Below the pieces are notes generated by a model that was not told the DNA's origin, did not search any database, and saw nothing but the letters and a program-made list of their open reading frames with translations. This document shows positions 44,414 through 54,031 of a DNA stretch of 64,000 nt, one piece after another (positions within the stretch are counted from its first letter, which is position 1; each line of letters begins with the position of its first letter). Source of the stretch: an uncultured Clostridia bacterium (lineage in GTDB: Bacteria; Bacillota; Clostridia; Saccharofermentanales; Saccharofermentanaceae); contig CAMJPC010000001.1 of assembly GCA_946407705.1 (NCBI GenBank), forward strand, positions 186,001 through 250,000, given 5' to 3'. The position numbers were made by a program, and so were the translations under genes.

Positions 44414-45982
44414 TCATTCCTGCTTGTTCTCGGGCGGGAACGGGAAATAGAATACGAATCTTGCGCCGCCCAGTTCAGTACCTTCCTCACAGGAAATGGT
44501 CTGACCGTGAGCAGCAAGGATCTGCTTGCAGATATAAAGTCCCAGGCCGAAGCCTTCGACCTTACGCGAAGGATCCGCCTTATAGAAGCTCTCAAAGATC
44601 CTCTTACGCTTGGATTCCTCAACGCCAGCGCCTGAATCCTCAACCTGGATCATGATCCTTCTGTTCCTGGGTTCGGAAGTGGTCGTAACCTTGATGGAAC
44701 CGCCCTGAGGCGTGAACTTTATGGCGTTCGTGATTATGTTGATAATGACTCTGCAGAGCTGCTGAGCTTCACCATACGCATCGATGCCCGGACCCGGATC
44801 GAGCGACTTGATTATCGTAATATCCTTGTTCGAGAGCTGTGCTTCGAGGTTGTCTATGATGTCGTTGATCATGTCGCTGATGTTGAATTCTTCCATCATC
44901 TTGGGATCGACGTGAGACAGTGAGGAAGCCTCTGTCATCTGCGTTACGAGCGTTCTGATCCTGTCTGACTGCTGCTTGATGAGATTCAGATAGTGATCGT
45001 GCTTATCGGGCGGGATCGTACCGTCGGTCATGGCCGTTACAAAGCCATTGATCGAAGTAAGAGGCGTTCTGATGTCATGAGCGATGGAGGAAATGAACAT
45101 CTCTCTGTCACGCTCCGCATTCTCGAGGGATTCGATCATGGTGTTGACCGTCATTCCCATCTCGGTAAACTCGGATGAAACAGCGAAGCTCGAATAGTCT
45201 TCAGGAACAGAGAATCTGGGGCTTACACGGACGGAGAAGTCGCCTTCAGCAACGCTTGCGATCGCTCTTGAGATGTCCTTGATTGGCATGAGGCTCAGAT
45301 ATACGAAGACCGCGTAGAGTACGATCGCGATTACCATGGCGATCATTGCAGGAACGAAGATTACGCTTACATACTCGGCAAAAGTCTCATTGGTCGTCTC
45401 ATAGTTTTTGACAAGGCAGAAATACTGTGTTCCCTTGATCTTCATGCAGCTGATCGAAGTAATGCTCTTGGGATCCTTGCTGCTGTCTCCCGCAAAACCG
45501 TTGGAACTCTTATCAGCGGAAGTTATGAGCTTAAGAACGTTCTCGTCGGAAATGTAAGCATTAGTGCCCGTACCCTGCTTTACAGCTATACTGTCAGACG
45601 TTTCGAACTGCTTTGAGTTACGGCTGAAGATGCGTCCCTCATTGTCGACAAAATATATGGAACCGCTCTCCCCGTAGATCTCCGAGTTGATAAAGCGGTC
45701 CACGATCCTTGAATTCTTAAAGTTGTCCGAGCCGTCGTTGTCCATGGTGTACCTGAACTCACCCGGCTGCATCGATGTAAGAGATGAAATATCGGCAGAC
45801 AGATTGGCCGCAACCGAATCCGTTCCGCCGATAACTCTGATAACCAGATTGTTGTACATGTTCTCATAAGAGAGAAACAGCAGAACGGCAAAGACCACGA
45901 GTGTGGTAAAGACAAGAAAAGTAATTATGAAAACGGCGAAATTCGCCGAGATCTTCCTGCCGCCGTCAGCCTTGGGAGCCAT
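44414..45982 (-). CDS. sensor histidine kinase
   Basis: 522 residues. Two transmembrane helices (about 13-35 and 195-218) frame an outer sensor of ~155 residues; HAMP follows (LSLMPIKDISRAIASVAEGDFSV in part). HisKA has His302 in SSIAHDIRTPLTS. HATPase boxes: ITNAIKFTP (N box), VEDSGAGVEESKR, and GFGLGLYICKQI. Its ATG lies 3 bases after the response regulator stop, so they are a pair. The signal is unknown. Confidence 0.95.
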   Translation of the reverse strand: MAPKADGGRKISANFAVFIITFLVFTTLVVFAVLLFLSYENMYNNLVIRVIGGTDSVAANLSADISSLTSMQPGEFRYTMDNDGSDNFKNSRIVDRFINSEIYGESGSIYFVDNEGRIFSRNSKQFETSDSIAVKQGTGTNAYISDENVLKLITSADKSSNGFAGDSSKDPKSITSISCMKIKGTQYFCLVKNYETTNETFAEYVSVIFVPAMIAMVIAIVLYAVFVYLSLMPIKDISRAIASVAEGDFSVRVSPRFSVPEDYSSFAVSSEFTEMGMTVNTMIESLENAERDREMFISSIAHDIRTPLTSINGFVTAMTDGTIPPDKHDHYLNLIKQQSDRIRTLVTQMTEASSLSHVDPKMMEEFNISDMINDIIDNLEAQLSNKDITIIKSLDPGPGIDAYGEAQQLCRVIINIITNAIKFTPQGGSIKVTTTSEPRNRRIMIQVEDSGAGVEESKRKRIFESFYKADPSRKVEGFGLGLYICKQILAAHGQTISCEEGTELGGARFVFYFPFPPENKQE

Positions 45983-45985
45983 GAG

Positions 45986-46705
45986 TTACCTCGTCTCGAA
46001 CTTATAACCCTTGCTCCAAACAGTCTTTATGCACCAGTTCTGTTCCCTGTCGGGATTCTCGATCTTCTCTCTGATTCTCTTGATGTGGACGTCAACAGTA
46101 CGTGACTCTCCGTAGAAATCGTAACCCCAGACGTTTTCAAGGAGCTGCTCACGGGTGAAAACGCGGTTAGGATTGCTTGCGAGGAAGAAAAGGAGTTCAA
46201 GTTCCTTCGGCGGCATGTAGATCTCATTGCCGTCAACAGTTACGACGTAACGGATCTTGTCGACCGAGAAACCGGGATATGTGATGATGTCGTCAGGCTT
46301 GCCGGACTCTGCTTCTGCAGTGGAAGCGCTGTCTCTCTTCTCAGTACGTCTGAGAACGGCCTTGACTCTTGCCAGAACCTCCTTAGGTTCAAACGGCTTG
46401 GGAATATAATCGTCCGCACCGAGCTCGAGACCGATGATCTTGTCAAGAGTATCAGTACGTGCGGTAAGCATGATGATCGGGGTGTCAGAAGTCTTTCTGA
46501 TCTCACGGCAGATGTCGTTGCCGTCCATGCCGGGAAGCATGAGATCGAGAAGAACGATGTCAGGCTTGAACTGCGTAAACGCGCCGATAGCCCTGTCGCC
46601 CTGCATGCATGTGGAAACCTGGTAACCTTCTTTCTCAAAATAGAGCTTGAGAACTTCGATAATGCCCGGATCGTCGTCTACGAGCAATACTTTGTTAACT
46701 GCCAT
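45986..46705 (-). CDS. OmpR-family response regulator
   Basis: 239 residues. Receiver with acidic pocket VDDDPG, phosphoacceptor Asp54 (VLLDLMLPG), MLTART and KPFEPKE; winged helix with VTVDGNEIYMPPKELELLFFL, ENVWGYDF and RTVDVHIKRIREKIE. Cognate of the kinase next to it. It leads a tight run through nth, recG, rsmD and coaD. Confidence 0.96.
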   Translation of the reverse strand: MAVNKVLLVDDDPGIIEVLKLYFEKEGYQVSTCMQGDRAIGAFTQFKPDIVLLDLMLPGMDGNDICREIRKTSDTPIIMLTARTDTLDKIIGLELGADDYIPKPFEPKEVLARVKAVLRRTEKRDSASTAEAESGKPDDIITYPGFSVDKIRYVVTVDGNEIYMPPKELELLFFLASNPNRVFTREQLLENVWGYDFYGESRTVDVHIKRIREKIENPDREQNWCIKTVWSKGYKFETR

Positions 46706-46766
46706 TACTTCACCCCTGTAACAACTTTTTATATATTCCCTCCGCGGATCGCGTCCGGCTCAGGCT

Positions 46767-47243
46767 TTATTTGCGGTCAGCGGCCGCAGGATTCTCATCC
46801 GATATCCTGCTGACCTCATCGGCAAATGACTGCGGATCGGTAAAGTCTTTGTATACGGACGCGAAACGCACATAAGCGACCTTATCCATATTCTTCAGAC
46901 GGTTCATTATGTATTCACCGATCTCTGAACTCGTGATCTCACGGTTGTATATATTGTTAACCTTGTCGGTTATCTCAGCAACGATCTTTTCTTTGTCCTG
47001 AGGCGATACTCCCCGCTTGGAGCATGCGATGTTCAGGCTGGCCATGATCTTCTCGGCCATGAACGGTTCTCTCGTTCCGTTCTTCTTTATGACTGTGGGA
47101 TTCAGGTCCTCGATCCTTTCAACCGTCGAAAACCTGTATCCGCATTCTATGCACTCACGGCGGCGCCTGATGGAATAACCGTCTTCAGTAGGCCTGGAAT
47201 CAAGGACCTTATCGTTATTCTTGCCGCACTTTATGCAGATCAT
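46767..47243 (-). CDS. nrdR: transcriptional repressor NrdR
   Basis: 158 residues. Zinc ribbon CIKCG ... CIECGYRF at residues 3-39 and an ATP-cone (VIKKNGTREPFMAEKIMASL, about 50-70). Represses ribonucleotide reductase genes depending on bound (d)ATP. It starts 6 bases after ftsZ; the regulated nrd genes are not in the window. Confidence 0.97.
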   Translation of the reverse strand: MICIKCGKNNDKVLDSRPTEDGYSIRRRRECIECGYRFSTVERIEDLNPTVIKKNGTREPFMAEKIMASLNIACSKRGVSPQDKEKIVAEITDKVNNIYNREITSSEIGEYIMNRLKNMDKVAYVRFASVYKDFTDPQSFADEVSRISDENPAAADRK

Positions 47244-47249
47244 TTATTC

Positions 47250-48662
47250 TTACTGACCGTCTTTACCGAACATGAACCAAGGCTTAGCAGACTTCTGGGC
47301 AGGCTTGGCATCCTGCTGGGGAGCTACGTTAGCCTGAGGTCTGCCGCCCATCTGTACGGGAGCCTGGGGCTGCTGCGAAGGAGCAGGTGCTGCAGGCTGC
47401 GGCTGCTGAACGGGGATCTGCTGTACCGGAGCAGGAGCTGCGCCCTGCTGAGGCTGCATAGGGATCTGCGGAGCAGCCTGGGGCTGCGGAGCAGGTGCAA
47501 CGGACTCGTCACCGAATCTGAAGCCCGGAGCTGAACGCTGAACGGGTGCAGGTGCGGGTTCGGGTGCAGGCTGCTGGTTTCTGGGAATGTATTCGGTTCT
47601 CGGAGAAGGTGCTGTGGCAGCTCTTGAAGAGATGATCGTAGGATTCTCTCTGGAAAGAACTGAAGTGCTTGCTCTGTGACCGACACTTGCATTTACCGTG
47701 TTATCGAATCCGGAAGCGATTACTGTGATCATGAGCTCATCTTCGAGTGAATCGTCAACGACTGCACCAACAATGATCTCTGCTTCAGGAGAAGCTTCGT
47801 TACGAACGATGGAAGAAGCCGCATCGATCTCGGAGAGTCTCATTCCGCGTCCGCCTGTGAAATTAAGGATTACGCCTGTAGCGCCTTCGATGTTTGTATC
47901 AAGCAGAGGTGAGTTGATAGCCTGCTTGATAGCAACCTGTGCACGGTCCTCGCCGGAAGCACGGCCGATACCCATGTGGCAGATGCCTGCGTCCTTCATG
48001 ACACGTGTAACGTCTGCAAGGTCGAGGTTGATGAGTCCGGGGATTGCAACGAGGTCGGAAATACCTGCGACACCGAACTTGAGAACCTGGTCTGCCATAT
48101 TGAAAGCTTCCTCGAAGGAAGTGCTCTCATCAACTACGTCGAGTAGCTTGTCGTTAGATACTACGATGAGTGAGTCAACGGACTTCTGGAGCTCGCGGAT
48201 ACCGCGCTCAGCGTTTGCAGCTCTCTTGCCGCCTTCGAATGTGAACGGTGTGGTGACAACAGCAACTGTGAGGATTCCGAGGTCTCTTGCGATCTGAGCT
48301 ACGACAGGAGCTGCACCGGTACCGGTACCGCCGCCCATGCCTGCCGTGATGAAGAGCATGTCTGTATTGGCAATAGCCTCTGCGATCTCGTCGCGTGACT
48401 CTTCTGCAGCCTTCTCACCAACGCTGGGGTCAGCACCGCATCCGAGGCCTCTCGTAACCTTCTCGCCGATCTGGATCTTTATCTCTGCCTTATTGCGGGC
48501 AAGCGCCTGATTATCGGTATTGATAGCGATAAATGTAACACCCTGGACGCCGCTCTCGACCATGCGGTTAACAGCATTGCTTCCGCCTCCGCCAACGCCG
48601 ATTACCTTTATGGTTGCGACATTTGATTCGTCCATTGAATAGCTGTGCTTGCTCTCAGACAT
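47250..48662 (-). CDS. ftsZ: cell-division GTPase FtsZ
   Basis: 470 residues, longer than the usual ~380-400. The GTPase core is standard: [27 protein letters not shown] (the G box) and the NLDLADV T7 loop. From about residue 335 the tail is a ~130-residue Pro/Gln/Ala linker (for example [11 protein letters not shown]). The tail ends in [11 protein letters not shown]; the usual C-terminal conserved peptide of D/E-x-P-x-F-L-R type that binds FtsA, EzrA and SepF is not recognisable. Promoter at 48745-48773. Followed by nrdR. Confidence 0.98.
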   Translation of the reverse strand: MSESKHSYSMDESNVATIKVIGVGGGGSNAVNRMVESGVQGVTFIAINTDNQALARNKAEIKIQIGEKVTRGLGCGADPSVGEKAAEESRDEIAEAIANTDMLFITAGMGGGTGTGAAPVVAQIARDLGILTVAVVTTPFTFEGGKRAANAERGIRELQKSVDSLIVVSNDKLLDVVDESTSFEEAFNMADQVLKFGVAGISDLVAIPGLINLDLADVTRVMKDAGICHMGIGRASGEDRAQVAIKQAINSPLLDTNIEGATGVILNFTGGRGMRLSEIDAASSIVRNEASPEAEIIVGAVVDDSLEDELMITVIASGFDNTVNASVGHRASTSVLSRENPTIISSRAATAPSPRTEYIPRNQQPAPEPAPAPVQRSAPGFRFGDESVAPAPQPQAAPQIPMQPQQGAAPAPVQQIPVQQPQPAAPAPSQQPQAPVQMGGRPQANVAPQQDAKPAQKSAKPWFMFGKDGQ

Positions 48663-48744
48663 CCTTAGTTCCTCCGTTATAAACTGTTTTTTGTCCCGTT
48701 CTTAATAAATAAAAATTATTTGCTTAAACTATATGTCATTCTGA

Positions 48745-48773
48745 ATTCTAAACCAAACGTAAAATTCATTCAA
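48745..48773 (-). promoter_or_regulatory. promoter of ftsZ
   Basis: TTGAAT, 17 bases, TAGAAT on the minus strand in the AT-rich 200-base gap between ftsQ and ftsZ. It gives ftsZ-nrdR a source of expression separate from the dcw operon. Confidence 0.65.
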
Positions 48774-48863
48774 TACAAACAATCGGATTTAACTCCGTAT
48801 TGTAAGATTCAAATACATTTTATCATTAAATTGTAAACTTTTAGGGATATTTCGGAGCAATTG

Positions 48864-50081
48864 TCATTTCGAAGGGTTAAAGATGTACTCATCGTTCGTC
48901 ATGTCGAGCGTGCCCTTGATCGTAATCTGGTCAAAAGCATTGGAATTAAAGAGGAACAGGAGCTGCGACATCTTGTCGTTTATCTTGTCGGTCTTGTTGA
49001 GCTTGACCTGAACGGGCTTGCCGCTTTCGGTATAGATCGTCAGGAAGATGTATCCGCTGGGCAGGATCCTGACTTCCTTCGTATGCTCGAACATGTTGAA
49101 TCTGTCGCCTATCGTGGCGTTATCCGCATTAAGGATCGCTCCGAGGACCAGGATGGCCTTCTTGTAGGAGTTCTCATCGGTTACGACAACCTTTTCGCCG
49201 AGCTTTGCCGATTCGACAGTGATGCCGTAGACTATCGGGCTTACTTTCTGCTTAAGCTTGCCGGAATTCAGTTCAAGTACCGTTCCGTAACGGTCGAGCG
49301 CGATATAGCCGTCGGGAGTGCTGACATAAGCTATCTTCCTTCTCTCCTTGACCGTGATCCTGACTTCAGACGGGATCCTTATGGAGATGGTGATATCCGA
49401 GATGTAAGCATTGTTCTGTCTTATCCTCTCCTCCGTCTTACCGTAGTTGAGGCTTAAGATGTCGATCAGGTTGCCGCTGACGCCGCTCATGAGGTGCGCA
49501 TTGTACTTGAGTCCTACTTCCTTAAGGACTTCCTCGTCGGTCATCTCAACATTTCCTTCAATGGTTACGGAGCGCACTCTGAACGCGGGAAGGAACAACA
49601 AAAGCATTAACATCGTGATCAGCAGCACCGCGAAAACGATTACCGATATGCCGAAACCTGTGATCCTGAATTTACGCTTCTTAGGCTTTGACGGTACCTT
49701 TTCCTTATCTTCGGAATGCTTCTTCTCAGAAGGCTTCCCGCTGCCCTCTTTATCTTCCTCAGACTTCTCTTCACCGGATTTTTCTTCAGAACCGTCCTCT
49801 GCGGTCTTGGAATCCTCAGACTCCTTCTTCTCTTCGGTTTCTTCTTCCTTTGCAGGTCTGTCCTCTTCTTCGGAAGAACCGCTCTTCTCTTCCTTGCCGT
49901 CAGGCTTTTTGTCGCCTTCTGAAGCAGCCTCCTTTTTACCGGAAGCTTTCTCGGCAGGTTCATTTGTTCCGGGCTTCTTATCCTTGGAATCTACGATCTG
50001 CAGATGTTCAGGATCGTCAGAGCCCGAAGAATCCGGGTCGCCGTCAAATCCAAACAGTTTGTCGAGTTCGTTATCATCCAT
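48864..50081 (-). CDS. ftsQ: cell-division protein FtsQ/DivIB
   Basis: 405 residues. An unusually long (~140) Glu/Lys/Ser-rich cytoplasmic tail precedes one transmembrane helix (about 147-166, VIVFAVLLITMLMLLLFLPA). Outside follows a POTRA domain (FRVRSVTIEGNVEMTDEEVLKEVGL) and the FtsQ beta domain (IRIPSEVRITVKERRKIAYV). Part of the FtsQLB complex. It lies 14 bases after murG. Confidence 0.93.
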   Translation of the reverse strand: MDDNELDKLFGFDGDPDSSGSDDPEHLQIVDSKDKKPGTNEPAEKASGKKEAASEGDKKPDGKEEKSGSSEEEDRPAKEEETEEKKESEDSKTAEDGSEEKSGEEKSEEDKEGSGKPSEKKHSEDKEKVPSKPKKRKFRITGFGISVIVFAVLLITMLMLLLFLPAFRVRSVTIEGNVEMTDEEVLKEVGLKYNAHLMSGVSGNLIDILSLNYGKTEERIRQNNAYISDITISIRIPSEVRITVKERRKIAYVSTPDGYIALDRYGTVLELNSGKLKQKVSPIVYGITVESAKLGEKVVVTDENSYKKAILVLGAILNADNATIGDRFNMFEHTKEVRILPSGYIFLTIYTESGKPVQVKLNKTDKINDKMSQLLFLFNSNAFDQITIKGTLDMTNDEYIFNPSK

Positions 50082-50095
50082 AGAATTCTATTGTA

Positions 50096-51208
50096 TCAAT
50101 CTTGTTTGCCGAGCGAATCGGTGATCGCCTTGAAAATGCGTTCATCCGTATCGGGTATTGCCTGTGCAGCAGAACATTTTCTTATCTGTTCGCGCTTTGC
50201 ATCGTTTTCGAGAAGTTCCGTAAGTACGGGAAGGATCTTTCCCGATGCGCATTCGGCATCGGAGATCACTACTCCGCCGCCCTTTCCTGCAATGGAGTTT
50301 GCGTTATAGGTCTGGTGGTCGTGTGCTGCATAAGGATACGGCACCATTATCGCGCAAGCGCCCGTAGCCGTTATTTCAGCGCATGTTACGGCACCTGCAC
50401 GGAGTATGCAGACGTCGCTTCCGGAAAGATACAGATTGGTATCCGTAACGTATTCCATTATCTCGAGATTAGGGAGTTTGCGGTCTTCATCGGTGATGTC
50501 GACCTTGTTCTTTTTTCCGCAGCTCAGAACGAACTTAACGTCAGCAAATTCAGGCCTTTTGGCACAGGAAATGACAAATCCCGTGATGGTAGCGGAACCG
50601 AGTGAACCGCCCATTGCGAAAACGAATTTCTTGCCTTCGGGAATGCCGAGCTTTGCCCTGGATTCCTCATAGGTATTGCCGAACATTATCTTTCTTACGG
50701 GATTGCCCGTATAGACGACTTTCTTAGCATTCGGGAAAACACTTTCCTGATCGGCAAATCCGGTCATTACGAGTGCCGCGCCCTTTGACAGGTATCTGTT
50801 AGCGCGTCCCGGGAAAGCATTAGCCTCATGGATCATGACGGGAATGCCGATTTTTTTTGCCGCTAAAAGGAGCGGTGCGCTAACATATCCGCCAGTACTC
50901 AGCACGCATTCGGGATTGAACTCTTTAAGAAATCTGATGCACTGCCTTCTTCCCTTCGCAAGCGCTGCCTGCGCTTTGAAGATCTTTACGGAAGGTTTTG
51001 TGGGAAAGGGCTTTGCCTCTATGCTCACGAAATCATAGCCTGCGGCAGGAACGAGTTCGCCTTCAAGTCCCGCTTTCCTTCCGAGGAAAACGAACTTGCA
51101 TGAGTCACCCTTCTTGGCGAATCCCTCTTTCAAGATACCCGCAATTGCGAGCGCGGGATTGATGTGCCCGGAGGTTCCTCCACCAATGATCGCAAAACGG
51201 TGTTCCAT
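50096..51208 (-). CDS. murG: UDP-GlcNAc:lipid-I N-acetylglucosaminyl transferase MurG
   Basis: 370 residues. Makes lipid II at the inner membrane face. The G-loop GGGTSGHINPALAIA (residues 9-23), a second G-rich loop MGGSLGSATI near 201 and the nucleotide-sugar site RAGAVTCAEITATGACAIMVPYPYA near 271 are typical of GT28. Six bases after ftsW. Confidence 0.97.
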   Translation of the reverse strand: MEHRFAIIGGGTSGHINPALAIAGILKEGFAKKGDSCKFVFLGRKAGLEGELVPAAGYDFVSIEAKPFPTKPSVKIFKAQAALAKGRRQCIRFLKEFNPECVLSTGGYVSAPLLLAAKKIGIPVMIHEANAFPGRANRYLSKGAALVMTGFADQESVFPNAKKVVYTGNPVRKIMFGNTYEESRAKLGIPEGKKFVFAMGGSLGSATITGFVISCAKRPEFADVKFVLSCGKKNKVDITDEDRKLPNLEIMEYVTDTNLYLSGSDVCILRAGAVTCAEITATGACAIMVPYPYAAHDHQTYNANSIAGKGGGVVISDAECASGKILPVLTELLENDAKREQIRKCSAAQAIPDTDERIFKAITDSLGKQD

Positions 51209-51214
51209 AGGGGT

Positions 51215-52573
51215 TTATGCCGCCTTCTTGTCCAGACGCCTTGCTTTTGGTTCAACGGGCTTTTTGCCGGTTCTGGAAACGGATAAGATCAGACCGTAAG
51301 CAACGAGAAGCATGATCTGCGCGGTTCCGCCGTAGCTCATGAAAGGAAGCGTAACGCCGGTGGCAGGGATTACCTGCAGCTCGACCGAGATATTCATCAT
51401 AACCTCTACGAAGATCAACGCGGTACAGCCTGTCGCGACCGTCCGCGCAAAGACCCCGTCGGCTTGCAATATGACCCTGACGCACATAACGAACATTATC
51501 AGATACATGATCATCAGCAGCATGCCGCCGACAAATCCGGTCTCCTCCACGTAGATTGAGAATATATAGTCATTCTGCGCCTCTGCGACGTAATTGTATT
51601 TTGAACGGGAATTACCGAGGCCGACGCCCCACATTCCGCCTGAACCCAAAGCGTTATGGGCATTGTCGATCTGTCTCGTATCATCCTTTGTAAGAGTCGC
51701 ATCCTCTTCTTCTTCTTCACCCTGGTTGTAGATCGCGATACGCTTGAAAACGTGTGCGTAGTTTTTCATGAAACGGTCTCTGGCCTCAGTAGGCATGACG
51801 GCGAAAACGAAGCCTCCGATCAGGATGGCAAATCCGATGATCAGTCCGCCGCCCACGATCCAGGACTTGAGCGGGATCTCTGAAACGAGCGCGCTCATGA
51901 ATATGACGAGAGCGATGATGATGAAGCACGAAACGTGCGGCTGCAAGATGATTACCGCGTCGACGACGATGATGCAGATTACCGGAATAAGGAAATCGAC
52001 CGTTGCGAAAAGGATGTTCTTTCCGACTTCTGAATTCGGGGTCGGGTATTTGCCTTCACGGCGGAACTTGTCAGCCATGCTCCTGTAGCTTGCGAATGCA
52101 ACGATGAGCAATACCTTGATGACCTCGGAACTCTGGAACTGGATGGGTCCGATGTTTACCCATCTCGTAGCGCCGTGCTCGGAACCTACGCCGATGGCGA
52201 GCGTTGCGAACGCCAGTACAAGGCTTAATGCGAACGAACCGACCATTATCCATTTCTGCGCGAAGAACTTGATCGGGAAGAATGAGATCGCGATGCACGC
52301 GACAAGTCCGATAAGTGTCTGGATTATCTGTCTTTTGAGGAAGTGAGCGGAATCGTGATAGAGACCGTACGCGTCAGGACCGGATACGGAATAAAGTACG
52401 ACGAGACCGAAAACGATCATGAAGAAAAGCATAAGCAGCATGGGAATGTTCATGCTCTTAAGATTCAGGTCCGTGTGTATCTTAGCGCTTTCAGGGATCG
52501 CGGAAGCGTTGCTCGCCGGATCGATGAGCTGCTCGATATCAGTAATATGTTTCTTGTGCTTTTCCTGCGCCAT
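51215..52573 (-). CDS. ftsW: SEDS peptidoglycan polymerase FtsW/SpoVE type
   Basis: 452 residues, about ten transmembrane helices after a ~48-residue cytoplasmic tail. SEDS signatures: GATRWVNIGPIQFQSSEVIKVLLI near residue 132 and GVTLPFMSYGGTAQIMLL near 405. Polymerises glycan chains from lipid II together with a class B PBP. It directly follows murF, where mraY and murD usually stand. Confidence 0.96.
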   Translation of the reverse strand: MAQEKHKKHITDIEQLIDPASNASAIPESAKIHTDLNLKSMNIPMLLMLFFMIVFGLVVLYSVSGPDAYGLYHDSAHFLKRQIIQTLIGLVACIAISFFPIKFFAQKWIMVGSFALSLVLAFATLAIGVGSEHGATRWVNIGPIQFQSSEVIKVLLIVAFASYRSMADKFRREGKYPTPNSEVGKNILFATVDFLIPVICIIVVDAVIILQPHVSCFIIIALVIFMSALVSEIPLKSWIVGGGLIIGFAILIGGFVFAVMPTEARDRFMKNYAHVFKRIAIYNQGEEEEEDATLTKDDTRQIDNAHNALGSGGMWGVGLGNSRSKYNYVAEAQNDYIFSIYVEETGFVGGMLLMIMYLIMFVMCVRVILQADGVFARTVATGCTALIFVEVMMNISVELQVIPATGVTLPFMSYGGTAQIMLLVAYGLILSVSRTGKKPVEPKARRLDKKAA

Positions 52574-52576
52574 CAG

Positions 52577-54028
52577 TTACGCGTTGCCTTTCTCTATGTA
52601 ATCTTCCGCAAGCTTCTCAAAGCCGAATGAATGCGATGCCTTGAAAAGGATCGCGTCGCCGTCTCTGAGATAATCTCCGAGCCTTACGGCCACGTCCGCG
52701 CTGTCACGGCATTTGGAGATCTCAAGGCCCATGTCGATCATGTGCGCTCCCCTTATGAAATCATCTGCGTTGTCTCCGGTTATGAAGACCTTGTCAAATC
52801 CGTATTTCGCGCAGTTCTTGCCCGTCATCTCGTGAAGCTGGGGAGCATAGTCACCGAGTTCGAGCATGTTGCCCAGTGCAAGGACCTTTCTTCTGCCTTT
52901 CGCCCTTTTCGAGAAATTGAGGAAAGCATTCTCCATCGATTCGGGCGACGCGTTATACGCATCATTTACTATCATATACCTTTTTGTCTCTGTAATAGCA
53001 CCTCTTCCGTCCATTGCTTTTCCGGACAGAACGGCTTCTTTTATCAGGCTTAAGGACTCTTCGGTTGCAGCAAGCCCGCAGATATGTGCGCACAGGAGCG
53101 CGAAAAGGACATTCCTTACGCCTGCGCTGCCGTAAAGGTTGATCGAGAGCGTACCGCCGAGATCGATCTCCTGACCGAGCCTCGTGATGCGTGCCTTGAA
53201 TTCAGTGCCGTCTTCAGTCTCCGTGACATCAACCGCATTGATGCACTCAGGGCACATTTCTATGGCCTTGTCTGAAGCGGAGACCGCAGCGATGAGATTG
53301 TTTATCGGAAGGATCCTTCTCGCATGTTCAAAGAGCTTGGAATCGTCGCCGTTTACGATCAGGATGCCGCCGTCAGTAAGACCATCGGCGATCTCCATCT
53401 TGGCGCGCATGATGTTGTCCCTGCTTCCGAGTCTTCCGATGTGGGAATAACCGACATTCGTGATGACTGCGATATCAGGCTTTGCGATATTCGTAAGGAG
53501 CGAGATCTCGCCTGCTCCCCTCATTCCCATTTCAACGACCAGTATCTCGGTATCCTCGGGAGCCGAGAGGATAGTCTTGCTCATGCCGATCTCGTTATTG
53601 TTGTTGGCTTTTGTCGAATGAACGCGGAGGCCTGTCCTCAGGACGTCAGCAATGATGGTCCTCGTTGTTGTCTTGCCGACGGAACCCGTAACCGCAATGA
53701 CCTTTGCGCCAAGCTTGAACCTGTAGTAAGCGGCAAGAAGTCCCAGTGCCTTTGTCGTATCACTTACAACGATACCGACAGCGCCTTCGGGGACATATTC
53801 CTCGTTATCCACAACGACTGCGCACGCGCCTTTATCAATGGCGGCACCGGTATATTCCCCGCCGTTAAAGCGCTCGCCCCTGAGCGCGAAAAAGACGTCG
53901 TCTTTCTCAATCGTCCTGGTATCCGTAGATACTCCGGCCACATTGATGAAAGCCGCATATACAGGCTCTGAAGTCTTATATACGCTCTTTCCGCCTATTG
54001 CCCTCTTGATCTCCTCAAGCGTAAACAT
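52577..54028 (-). CDS. murF: UDP-MurNAc-tripeptide D-Ala-D-Ala ligase MurF
   Basis: 483 residues from ATG (a GTG directly before it is possible). Adds D-Ala-D-Ala to the stem peptide. ATP site VTGSVGKTTTRTI near residue 114, TKANNNNEIG, VEMGMRGAGEI and NDAYNASPESM near 352 are the Mur ligase blocks. The GTG codon follows the murE stop directly (TGA-GTG-ATG). Confidence 0.96.
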   Translation of the reverse strand: MFTLEEIKRAIGGKSVYKTSEPVYAAFINVAGVSTDTRTIEKDDVFFALRGERFNGGEYTGAAIDKGACAVVVDNEEYVPEGAVGIVVSDTTKALGLLAAYYRFKLGAKVIAVTGSVGKTTTRTIIADVLRTGLRVHSTKANNNNEIGMSKTILSAPEDTEILVVEMGMRGAGEISLLTNIAKPDIAVITNVGYSHIGRLGSRDNIMRAKMEIADGLTDGGILIVNGDDSKLFEHARRILPINNLIAAVSASDKAIEMCPECINAVDVTETEDGTEFKARITRLGQEIDLGGTLSINLYGSAGVRNVLFALLCAHICGLAATEESLSLIKEAVLSGKAMDGRGAITETKRYMIVNDAYNASPESMENAFLNFSKRAKGRRKVLALGNMLELGDYAPQLHEMTGKNCAKYGFDKVFITGDNADDFIRGAHMIDMGLEISKCRDSADVAVRLGDYLRDGDAILFKASHSFGFEKLAEDYIEKGNA

Positions 54029-54031
54029 CAC

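Noticed and set aside
48663..48863. Small RNA or remnant ftsA in the ftsQ-ftsZ gap
   Set aside because: The gap is AT-rich with a promoter but no open frame, terminator or ftsA-like coding.
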